Assembly: GCA_007130445.1 (NCBI GenBank)
Contig: SLSM01000319.1
Span: 1-13,046, forward strand
Reading direction: 5' to 3'
Source of the DNA: Trueperaceae bacterium
GTDB taxonomy: Bacteria > Deinococcota > Deinococci > Deinococcales > Trueperaceae
Length of the DNA stretch: 13,046 nt
Under the pieces are notes generated by a model. It searched no databases. It saw nothing but the letters and a program-made list of their open reading frames with translations, and was not told where the DNA came from. Positions 1 to 5,361 of the stretch are shown here, in pieces. Position 1 is the stretch's first letter. Every line of letters begins with the position of its first letter. A program made the position numbers and the translations under genes.

Positions 1-1
1 C

Positions 2-38
2 GAGCGGCCCGGAGGGACCACGTCCCTCCGGGCCGCTC
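2..38. terminator. Perfect 17-bp hairpin at window edge, probable terminator
   Basis: Bases 2-18 are perfectly complementary to bases 22-38, with a 3-nt loop (19-21), giving a very stable GC-rich stem. No T-tract follows on either side, so it is a hairpin terminator by structure only. It probably ends a transcript coming from outside the window on the left, because the next gene starts to its right. Orientation cannot be decided here. A structural RNA element is an alternative. Confidence 0.45.
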
Positions 39-71
39 CCTCGTGCCTCGTCGATCAGCCACCTGGCCGCG

Positions 72-80
72 TGCTAGACT
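72..80 (+). promoter_or_regulatory. Extended -10 promoter for the VUT transporter/MaoC pair
   Basis: TGCTAGACT at 72-80 reads as an extended -10 element (TG-n-TAGACT). No good -35 hexamer lies 16-18 bp upstream, which is tolerated for extended -10 promoters. The predicted start near base 87 gives a leader of about 80 nt before the GTG start at 168. Confidence 0.4.
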
Positions 81-149
81 CCCGCCGAAGGTCCGTTCGC
101 GGGAGGTGACATACCGCGGGCGGCGCCGGTGGTGCGTCCGCGCGCCGCC
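79..149 (+). promoter_or_regulatory. Structured 5' leader with two hairpins upstream of the VUT transporter
   Basis: Two strong potential stems lie between the -10 region and the start codon. The first pairs 79-84 with 100-105 and continues as 86-89 with 96-99, with a single bulged C at 85. The second pairs 119-126 with 142-149 (8 bp, 15-nt loop). If transcription starts near 87, the outer part of stem 1 lies in the promoter and would not be in the RNA, so stem 2 is the better RNA candidate. Queuosine-precursor transporter genes are often under preQ1 riboswitches in other bacteria. I do not see the short preQ1-I core or its A-rich tail here. Stable stems also form easily in GC-rich DNA, so a regulatory role is only a suggestion. 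Confidence 0.25.
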
Positions 150-167
150 GCGTCCCCCGGAGGTCAC

Positions 168-1136
168 GTGCGCACCACCCCCGCCCGCACATCATTCGCG
201 CTGCTCGTCGTGACGCTCGTCCTCGGCCCGGCCGGGGCGGCGTTGCTGTACGCCTTCGCGCACCTGGGTCAGCGCCCACCGGAGGCGCTGCCCGCTGCCG
301 TGGTGGTGCTGCTCGGCGTGCTGCTCGCGACGCCCACCGCGTTCATGCGCCGACAGTTGACCGCGACCCCACGCGCCGCGGCGATCGGGCTCGGCGCGCT
401 CGGCGCCGTGGTCGTCGCGCTCGCGCTCGGCGCCATCCTCGGCGACGGCTCGGCCGCCCCCGCCACGGGTGTGGTGCCCGCCGGCGCGTCCGGCGCCGCG
501 CTCGCCGGCTTGGTCTCGACCGCCCTGGCGCTCGTGCTCTCGAGCGGCCTGCTGGCGCTGCGCGGCGAGCGCACCGACCTGGTGGCCGGCGCATCGGTGT
601 TCGTGGTCTGCACGGTGCTCGCGAACTTCACGCTCGACAGCTTCGTGCCGTTGGGCGACTTCTTCCTCGTCAACGTCGGCACGCTGTTCTTCGGGATCAC
701 CTTCACCCAGCGCGACCGCCTGCACCGCTTCGGTCGCCCGCTCGTGTACCGGTTGATCGCCGTGGCCGGGGTCGCCAACGTCGTCGCCGCGCTCGCGCTC
801 GGCACACCGCTGCGCTACGTGGCGGTCAGCTTCCTCGCGATCGTCGTGGCCGAGACCGCCAACACCGAGGTCTACCATCGCCTGCTGCGCTTCCGTTGGC
901 TCGCTCGCGTCGCAGGCTCCAACGCGGTGGCCGCGCCGATCGACACCATCCTGTTCACGACGCTGGCCTTCGCCGGCGCGCCCTTCGCGACGCTGCAGTG
1001 GATGACCCAGGTGATCGTGACCGACGTGCTCGTGAAGTACGCTGCAAGCATGGTAGCAGCCATCACCATCCTCAGCCGACCGGAGTGGGTCCCGCGCGCC
1101 CCGGGTGAGGCGGACCCGCGGCCGGGCCCCTCGTGA
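168..1136 (+). CDS. VUT/YhhQ-type queuosine precursor transporter, 322 aa
   Basis: Predicted inner-membrane transporter of the VUT family (YhhQ, DUF165), which imports queuosine precursors such as preQ0/preQ1 for tRNA modification. The C-terminal half carries the family look: a segment around residues 163-180 (FFLVNVGTLFFGITFTQRDR), E234-V-Y, and the SNAVAAPIDTILF stretch at 251-263. About ten hydrophobic segments are visible. Family members are usually about 200-230 aa. Here roughly 130-140 extra N-terminal residues form about four Ala/Leu/Val-rich membrane segments, which I cannot assign. The GTG at 168 was chosen because GGAGGT (159-164) lies just upstream; the frame stays open to a GTG at 129 with no useful ribosome site. 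The TGA stop overlaps the GTG start of the next gene, implying translational coupling. Family assignment is fairly secure; substrate is inferred. Confidence 0.75.
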   Translation: MRTTPARTSFALLVVTLVLGPAGAALLYAFAHLGQRPPEALPAAVVVLLGVLLATPTAFMRRQLTATPRAAAIGLGALGAVVVALALGAILGDGSAAPATGVVPAGASGAALAGLVSTALALVLSSGLLALRGERTDLVAGASVFVVCTVLANFTLDSFVPLGDFFLVNVGTLFFGITFTQRDRLHRFGRPLVYRLIAVAGVANVVAALALGTPLRYVAVSFLAIVVAETANTEVYHRLLRFRWLARVAGSNAVAAPIDTILFTTLAFAGAPFATLQWMTQVIVTDVLVKYAASMVAAITILSRPEWVPRAPGEADPRPGPS

Positions 1137-1588
1137 CCCTCGACGCCCTCGCTGCCACTGTCGGCACGACCTTCGGGCCGACCGAGTGGCAGCTGGTCGA
1201 TCAGCGCCGAATCGACGCGTTCGCCGACGTCACCGGGGATCACCAGTGGGTCCACGTCGACCCCGCCCGGGCGGCGGCGAGCGAGTTCGGTCACACCATC
1301 GCGCACGGTTACCTGACGCTGTCGCTGATCGCTGCGGCGCACTTCGAGCTGGCCGCCTTCCCCGACGAGCCCGGCGTCACGGTGATCAACTACGGGCTCG
1401 ACAAGGTCCGCTTCCTGGCGCCCGTGCCCAGCGGCTCGCGCGTTCGCACGGCCGTGGCCATCACAGACCTGCAAGACCGCCGCCGGGGGCGCTGGATCCT
1501 CACCACCCGCAGCACGGTGGAGATCGAGGGCGCCGAGAAGCCGGCCCTGATCGCCGACGCGCTGTTCCTGATGGTGCGCGAGGCCTGA
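1133..1588 (+). CDS. MaoC-family (R)-enoyl-CoA hydratase-like protein, 151 aa
   Basis: Single hot-dog-fold MaoC-like hydratase. Family members hydrate trans-2-enoyl-CoA to (R)-3-hydroxyacyl-CoA, linking beta-oxidation to other pathways, usually as cytoplasmic dimers. The catalytic Asp and His pair is visible as D36-H-Q-W-V-H41 inside FADVTGDHQWVHVDP, followed by the typical FGHTIAHGYLTLSL segment at about 52-65. Length of 151 aa is normal for the single-domain form. The GTG start shares bases with the transporter stop (GTGA), so translation is probably coupled and depends on the upstream gene. The functional link between a queuosine-type transporter and an acyl-CoA hydratase is not obvious. 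It may simply be operon hitch-hiking. The acyl substrate cannot be predicted. Confidence 0.88.
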   Translation: MTLDALAATVGTTFGPTEWQLVDQRRIDAFADVTGDHQWVHVDPARAAASEFGHTIAHGYLTLSLIAAAHFELAAFPDEPGVTVINYGLDKVRFLAPVPSGSRVRTAVAITDLQDRRRGRWILTTRSTVEIEGAEKPALIADALFLMVREA

Positions 1589-1589
1589 G

Positions 1590-1612
1590 CCTGAAGCGCC
1601 GCGAGCGTCAGG
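1590..1612. terminator. Weak hairpin between convergent MaoC and amidase genes
   Basis: CCTGA (1590-1594) can pair with TCAGG (1608-1612), with two further G-C pairs inside after a mismatch. It spans the 19-nt gap and the amidase stop codon. There is no T-tract. Its location between converging genes is the main reason to list it as a possible bidirectional terminator. Confidence 0.25.
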
Positions 1613-2957
1613 TGGCCGCGACCAGTGACTCGACCGCTCGCGCGTAGGCCAGCGCGAGCGCGTCCTCGCCTGGCTGCGTCGCGCAACTGAGGCCCACCGG
1701 CAGGCCGTCGCGATCGAACCCCACCGGCACCGTCGCCACCGGCCCGCCGAGTAGGTTGCCGATCGTCGTCGAGCGCAGCACGGCCAGGTTGGCGCGCATG
1801 TAGGCGTCGTCGTCCTCGAGCAGCGGCGCCAGCGCCGGCGGGCCCACCCGAACGGTCGGCATCACCACGGCGTCGAACGGCGCGGCCGCGCTCCAGAAGG
1901 CGGAACGCAGGCGGGCGCGGGCGGCGCGCAACAGCACGTAGTCGCTCGACGGACGCCCCTGCACGGCCATCACCCGGGTCGCCACCCGTGGGTCGATGCG
2001 CGCACCGTCTCGCCGCAGCATGTCGCCGTGCGTTGCCAACGCCTCGTGCGCGGCGAAGCTCCCGTAGCGCCCGTAGAGCCCGTCGAGCTCGGCGAGTTCC
2101 GGCGCGGGGCGCCGCTCGACGGCGTGGCCGGCCGCCGCGAGCCTCTCCAGCGCGTGCTCGCACGCGTCGCGGACGCCTGGATCGAGGTCTTCCCACACGA
2201 CAGTGACCGGTGCCCAGATCCGCCAGCGCTCCGGCACCGCCGGCAGGGGCGCCGGCCGCTGTCCCGCCAGCGCCTGCGTCAAGAGCCAGGCGTCGGCGAC
2301 GTCGCGGGCGATCGGTCCCAGCGTGTCGAGCGTGCTGGAGAGGACCACCGTGCCGTCGGTGGGGATGGCGCCGTCCGTCGTCTTGAGCCCCACCAGGCCG
2401 TTGAAGCTCGCCGGGATGCGTACCGAGCCGCCGGTGTCGCTGCCGACCGCCAGCGCGGCCAGGCCGGTCGCGACCGCCACCGCCGAGCCCGACGACGAAC
2501 CGCCCGGGACGCGCGAGGGATCGACGGCGTTGGGCGGCGTGCCGACGTGGGGGTTGATCCCGAGGCCGCTGAAGGCCAGCTCGGTCATGGTGGTCTTGCC
2601 GAGGAACACGGCGCCGGCCGCGTCGAGCCGTGCCGCAACCGGGGCGTCCGACGCTGCCGGCGCGCCGTCCATCAAGGGTGGGCTGCCGGCACCGGTGACA
2701 TCGCCCGCGGTGTCGAGCAGGTCCTTCAACGCGATCGGCACGCCGTCGAGCGGCCCGGCGTCCACGCCCGCCGCGAAGCGCCGCGCCGAGGCCTGCGCCT
2801 GACGCCGTGCCCGCTCGGCGGTCACGAGGCGGTACACGGGGCCGACCGCGATGCGCCCCAAATACGCCTCGGCGACGTCGACCGGGTCGAGACGACCGGC
2901 GCGGTACGCCGCGCCGAGCTGCGTCGCACTCAGCTGAACGGGATCGGGGTGTGTCAT
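1608..2957 (-). CDS. Amidase signature family enzyme, 449 aa
   Basis: Amidase-signature hydrolase using a Ser-cisSer-Lys triad to cleave carboxamide bonds. The three catalytic residues are all present: K78 in GVPIALKDLLDT, the cis-Ser S154 in VPGGSSSGSAVA, and the nucleophile S178 in GSDTGGSVRIPASFNG. The 24-residue gap between the two serines is the same as in FAAH and malonamidase. Total length is typical. The frame is open upstream to 3026. I place the start at ATG 2957 because a TATGGT -10 lies only 5 nt before it and no Shine-Dalgarno is present, suggesting a leaderless mRNA. It could be a free amidase of unknown substrate. I see no gatB/gatC neighbours, so GatA is unlikely, though not excluded. 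It is divergent from the small gene at 3041 and converges on the MaoC gene. Confidence 0.9.
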   Translation of the reverse strand: MTHPDPVQLSATQLGAAYRAGRLDPVDVAEAYLGRIAVGPVYRLVTAERARRQAQASARRFAAGVDAGPLDGVPIALKDLLDTAGDVTGAGSPPLMDGAPAASDAPVAARLDAAGAVFLGKTTMTELAFSGLGINPHVGTPPNAVDPSRVPGGSSSGSAVAVATGLAALAVGSDTGGSVRIPASFNGLVGLKTTDGAIPTDGTVVLSSTLDTLGPIARDVADAWLLTQALAGQRPAPLPAVPERWRIWAPVTVVWEDLDPGVRDACEHALERLAAAGHAVERRPAPELAELDGLYGRYGSFAAHEALATHGDMLRRDGARIDPRVATRVMAVQGRPSSDYVLLRAARARLRSAFWSAAAPFDAVVMPTVRVGPPALAPLLEDDDAYMRANLAVLRSTTIGNLLGGPVATVPVGFDRDGLPVGLSCATQPGEDALALAYARAVESLVAAT

Positions 2958-2962
2958 GCGGC

Positions 2963-2968
2963 ACCATA
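2963..2968 (-). promoter_or_regulatory. Leaderless-type -10 element of the amidase gene
   Basis: On the - strand, TATGGT is followed by 5 nt (GCCGC) and then the ATG at 2957. A transcript starting 6-7 nt after the -10 would begin at or beside the start codon. No Shine-Dalgarno and no recognisable -35 are seen. The same spacing occurs at the S41 peptidase gene. Confidence 0.5.
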
Positions 2969-3012
2969 CCGACCGGCGGGCCCGCGCGCGACGGTGCGAC
3001 CCGGACGCGCGG

Positions 3013-3018
3013 TAGCAT
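3013..3018 (+). promoter_or_regulatory. Putative -10 element of the small helical protein gene
   Basis: TAGCAT at 3013-3018 sits about 22 nt before the ATG at 3041. AGGAGG at 3028-3033 lies between them with a 7-nt gap to the start, so this gene has a normal leadered ribosome binding site. No clear -35 is present. Confidence 0.35.
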
Positions 3019-3040
3019 GGCGACACGAGGAGGGCGCCGC

Positions 3041-3325
3041 ATGCAGAGGACCCGGGCCGAGCTCGAGGCGATGGCGCACGACGACCTGGTCGTGCGCGTG
3101 CTCGAACTGCAGGACATGCTCAAGGAGGGCCTGGCGGTCCGCGACGCGTTGCACGGCGTGCTCAACCGCCTGTTGAACGCCAAGGAAGACGAAGTGGCAC
3201 GCTACGCCGACGGCGACCCGGCCAGCCTGGCGGAGGACGAGGCCGAACTCGCCGAGGCGTGGGCGGCCGCGCGCCACGCGGTCTCGAACCCGCTGGGGCT
3301 GGCGCGCGCTCGGCACGATCACTGA
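3041..3325 (+). CDS. Small helical hypothetical protein, 94 aa
   Basis: I do not recognise this protein. It is 94 aa, rich in Ala, Glu, Asp and Leu, with no signal peptide, membrane segment or cysteine. Residues 1-50 look like one or two amphipathic helices with heptad-like Leu/Val spacing (LVVRVLELQDML, VLNRLLNAKEDE), followed by an acidic stretch (AEDEAELAEAWAAA) and a short basic/His tail. This could be a coiled-coil or helical-hairpin oligomer. The start is supported by AGGAGG at 3028-3033 with ideal spacing; the open frame extends further upstream, but that part overlaps the amidase gene on the other strand. A strong hairpin with a TTT follows at 3359, supporting a real monocistronic gene. 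It is divergent from the amidase, so co-regulation through the 83-bp shared region is possible. Confidence 0.65.
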   Translation: MQRTRAELEAMAHDDLVVRVLELQDMLKEGLAVRDALHGVLNRLLNAKEDEVARYADGDPASLAEDEAELAEAWAAARHAVSNPLGLARARHDH

Positions 3326-3358
3326 CGGTGGCCGCGACACCGCGAGCGCCACACGATT

Positions 3359-3388
3359 CGGGCGGCACCACGACGGTGCCGCCCGTTT
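3359..3388. terminator. Strong intrinsic terminator, probably bidirectional
   Basis: An 11-bp stem pairs 3359-3369 with 3375-3385 around a 5-nt loop, followed on the + strand by TTT (3386-3388). It ends the small gene at 3325. The tRNA-Asn gene converges from the other side, so the same stem lies just past the tRNA 3' end and may serve both. Confidence 0.75.
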
Positions 3389-3409
3389 CCGATCTCCTGA
3401 GAGATCACA

Positions 3410-3484
3410 TGGCTCGGCGGGTAGGATTCGAACCTACGACCAATCGGTTAACAGCCGATCGCTCTACCACTGAGCTACCGCCGA
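3410..3484 (-). tRNA. tRNA-Asn(GTT), CCA encoded
   Basis: The - strand reads a complete 75-nt tRNA including an encoded CCA (complement of 3410-3412). The acceptor stem TCGGCGG (5' end at 3484) pairs perfectly with CCGCCGA (3414-3420), with discriminator G. The D-arm is TAGCTCAGTGGTAGAGC, the anticodon loop CTGTTAA gives anticodon GTT (Asn), and the T-arm has the usual GTTCGAATC loop. No intron or mismatch is seen. tRNA-Asn with a GTT anticodon is normally modified to queuosine at position 34 in bacteria, which gives a loose thematic link to the VUT transporter in this window. Confidence 0.97.
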
Positions 3485-3548
3485 CCGTGGGCGCAGGGCG
3501 CCCGTGTGCACCGCCGATGCGCTCGAACACGCGCTGGCAGCGTCCGCA

Positions 3549-3577
3549 ACGATACCAGAGGGGTCGTCCGGTGTCCA
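3549..3577 (-). promoter_or_regulatory. Promoter for tRNA-Asn
   Basis: On the - strand, TGGACA (complement of 3572-3577) and TATCGT (complement of 3549-3554) are 17 bp apart, with TG one base before the -10, making an extended -10. This predicts a start near 3542 and a 5' leader of about 57 nt before the mature tRNA. Bases 3489-3503 in that leader can form a 6-bp hairpin. The promoter lies in the gap between the S41 peptidase stop and the tRNA, which is the right place. Confidence 0.55.
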
Positions 3578-3641
3578 CCACCGAGGCGTCGCTGCACCCT
3601 GATCCTCGTGAGCGAACGGCGGCGGGCGTCGGGTTCGGCGC

Positions 3642-4859
3642 CTACGCCGCCTCGTCGGCGCGTTCGCCGTCATCGTCGTCGCCGTCATCGTCAGGACCGT
3701 CGGCCGGGGCGGCGGTCGACCCTTCGCGCGGCGCGCCGTCATCGTCCGCCTCCGGGGGCGCTTCAGCGGGCACGTCGTTGGGCGTCGTCGGCAGCAGCGT
3801 CGGTCCGACGCCTGGCGTGGGAACGGGCACGGTGATCGGTGCCGCGAGGTCGTCACCGATCGTCTCGCGCAGCAGCTGGAGCGCGGCGCGCAGCACGGGG
3901 TCGAGCGCAACGTCACGCATCCCTTGGACACCCTCCCCACCCGACGTGTCGCCGATGCGGCGCTCCGTCACCTCGAGGTCGGGCCGCAGGCCGCTCCCGT
4001 CGATGCTGCGGAAACCTGGCAGCAACCACTCGAAGCTCACGAGCTGGATCTCCGCACCGTCGGTGAGCTCGATGGAGGTCTGTCCGATGCCCTTGCCCGC
4101 GGTGACCGTGCCGACGAGCGTGGCACGCTCGTAGGCCTGGAGGGCACCAGCGACGATCTCGGCGGTCGAGGCCGTGGCCTCGTCCACGAGCACCACGAGC
4201 GGCAGCGGCACGGCGCGGGGATTGGCGTACGCGATCGGTACGCTGACGCCGCGCACGCGCCGGAACCCGAGCACGCCGTCTGCGATGAAGCGATCGAGCA
4301 CCTGGAGCCCTTGCAGGATCGACCCTCCGACGTTGCCGCGCACGTCGAGGATGAGGGCCCGCGCACCGCCCCCGAGGTGCGCGTCGATGCCGCGCCCGAC
4401 GGCGGCGCCCACGCCATCGGCCTCGAAACTGGGTACGCCGATGTAGCCGACGTCACCGAGCATGGTCGTGCTCACCCCCGCCTCGGGGCGGGGGTCGTCG
4501 CGCCGCGCGGCGACCTCGGCGGGAGCGACGTAGCGGCTGTACGGGTCGTCGAGGGCGGCGATCAGCCCGGCCGTCGCGCCGCGCAGGAGCGCGTCCCGGT
4601 CGACGCTGTAGAGGTACTCACGATCGATCAGCAGCAGGGCGTCGAGGAACGCAAGCCCCGCGGGCGACGCGGCCAGCTCGCGCAGGGCGGTCTCGTAGCG
4701 CGCGTCGAGCGGCGGTGGATCGGTCTGCGTGAACGGGGCGGGGGGCTCCTGTGCCAGCGCTCCGAACGGGAGCAGGACCACGAGCAGGCACACCGCCACC
4801 AGCGTCACACGCACGCCAGGGTGCGCTTGCGTCGGCTTCGGTCGTCGTGAACGGTCCAC
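3642..4859 (-). CDS. S41-family (C-terminal processing type) peptidase lacking a PDZ domain, 405 aa
   Basis: Exported serine protease of the S41/CtpA family, which degrades or trims proteins from their C-termini outside the cytoplasmic membrane. It starts with a basic segment, a hydrophobic core (about 17-34) and an A-L-A-Q cleavage site near 35-37. A helical N-domain (about 52-115, with LDDPYSRYV) is followed by the protease core: GDVGYIGVPSF (135-145), LDVRGNVGG (171-179), catalytic S231 in DEATASTAEIVAGAL and K256 in GTVTAGKGIGQT. Only about 25 residues separate DDPYSRY from the core, so the PDZ domain normally found there is absent. The C-terminal 50 residues are Pro/Asp/Glu-rich. GTG 4859 is preferred because TATCGT lies 5 nt upstream (leaderless); longer in-frame starts would run into the divergent MazG gene and lack a signal peptide at the N-terminus. 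The tRNA-Asn gene lies downstream on the same strand, apparently with its own promoter. Confidence 0.88.
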   Translation of the reverse strand: MDRSRRPKPTQAHPGVRVTLVAVCLLVVLLPFGALAQEPPAPFTQTDPPPLDARYETALRELAASPAGLAFLDALLLIDREYLYSVDRDALLRGATAGLIAALDDPYSRYVAPAEVAARRDDPRPEAGVSTTMLGDVGYIGVPSFEADGVGAAVGRGIDAHLGGGARALILDVRGNVGGSILQGLQVLDRFIADGVLGFRRVRGVSVPIAYANPRAVPLPLVVLVDEATASTAEIVAGALQAYERATLVGTVTAGKGIGQTSIELTDGAEIQLVSFEWLLPGFRSIDGSGLRPDLEVTERRIGDTSGGEGVQGMRDVALDPVLRAALQLLRETIGDDLAAPITVPVPTPGVGPTLLPTTPNDVPAEAPPEADDDGAPREGSTAAPADGPDDDGDDDDGERADEAA

Positions 4860-4864
4860 ACTCG

Positions 4865-4870
4865 ACGATA
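4865..4870 (-). promoter_or_regulatory. Leaderless-type -10 element of the S41 peptidase gene
   Basis: On the - strand, TATCGT is followed by 5 nt (CGAGT) and then the GTG start at 4859. There is no Shine-Dalgarno and no clear -35. The geometry matches the amidase promoter (TATGGT, 5 nt, ATG). Confidence 0.5.
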
Positions 4871-4946
4871 ACGCCTCGACGACCGAAGGAACGTGGCCCA
4901 CCCTCGGCGACCCCACCGGACGGGCGACCACCGGCCCGAGCCGACG

Positions 4947-4952
4947 TACCAT
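4947..4952 (+). promoter_or_regulatory. Possible leaderless-type -10 of the MazG-like gene
   Basis: TACCAT at 4947-4952 ends 7 nt before the ATG at 4960, which would make this a third leaderless gene. It overlaps the alternative upstream ATG at 4951 and therefore argues for the 4960 start. No Shine-Dalgarno is seen. Support is weaker than for the amidase and S41 peptidase because the hexamer is less TATA-like. Confidence 0.35.
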
Positions 4953-4959
4953 GGCCGGC

Positions 4960-5298
4960 ATGACCCTCGACGAGTACCAGCGCGGCGCACTGACGACGGC
5001 ATCCTTCCCCGCCTCGGCCAGGATCCTGTACCCGGCACTCAAGCTCGCCGGCGAGGCCGGCGAGGTCGCCGAGAAGGTCGGCAAGCTGATGCGCGACGAG
5101 GGCTGGACACCGGGCACGGAGCTCTCGGACGCCCAGCGCGACGCGCTCGCGAAGGAGCTCGGCGACGTGCTGTGGTACGTGGCGGTGCTGGCGTCCGACC
5201 TCGGCGTCGGGCTCGAGAGCGTCGGGGCCACCAACCTGGCGAAGTTGGCGTCGCGCAAGGCGCGCGGCGTGATCGGCGGCAGCGGCGACGAGCGCTGA
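4960..5298 (+). CDS. MazG-like nucleotide pyrophosphohydrolase, 112 aa
   Basis: Small all-alpha NTP pyrophosphohydrolase of the MazG superfamily. These enzymes hydrolyse NTPs or dNTPs to NMP plus pyrophosphate and help to clean nucleotide pools. The metal-binding motif ExxE(12-28)ExxD is present: E35-V-A-E38, then 27 residues, then E66-L-G-D69 in KELGDVLWYVA. The C-terminus (TNLAKLASRKARGVIGGSGDER) is typical of short stand-alone members. At 112 aa it is a single-domain form, unlike the two-domain E. coli MazG. The start at 4960 gives the usual MTLDEYQ opening; the in-frame ATG at 4951 would add three residues but overlaps a possible -10. It is divergent from the S41 gene and converges on nrdJ. 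The exact substrate cannot be predicted. Confidence 0.88.
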   Translation: MTLDEYQRGALTTASFPASARILYPALKLAGEAGEVAEKVGKLMRDEGWTPGTELSDAQRDALAKELGDVLWYVAVLASDLGVGLESVGATNLAKLASRKARGVIGGSGDER

Positions 5299-5312
5299 GG
5301 CACTCGTCGCCG
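5283..5312. terminator. Hairpin at the MazG/nrdJ convergent junction
   Basis: CGGCGACGAG (5283-5292) is perfectly complementary to 5303-5312, with a 10-nt loop that contains the MazG stop codon. It lies about 50 nt beyond the nrdJ stop on the other strand, so it could terminate both convergent genes. There is no T-tract on either side. Confidence 0.45.
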
Positions 5313-5361
5313 TGGTGTGCGCCAGGGCCGGATCAGGCCGCCGCCGCGCGCCGCTCGGACG

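Noticed and set aside
1608..2957. GatA subunit of the tRNA amidotransferase
   Set aside because: No gatB or gatC is adjacent and the protein shows only general amidase-signature features; this rests on context and is not proof.
2028..3176. 382-codon + strand open frame opposite the amidase
   Set aside because: The amidase on the other strand has a complete catalytic triad. The opposing frame is Arg-rich with no recognisable features and runs into the small gene in a different frame.
3410..3484. tRNA gene as an integration (att) site
   Set aside because: No integrase gene and no partial repeat of the tRNA 3' end was found elsewhere in the window.
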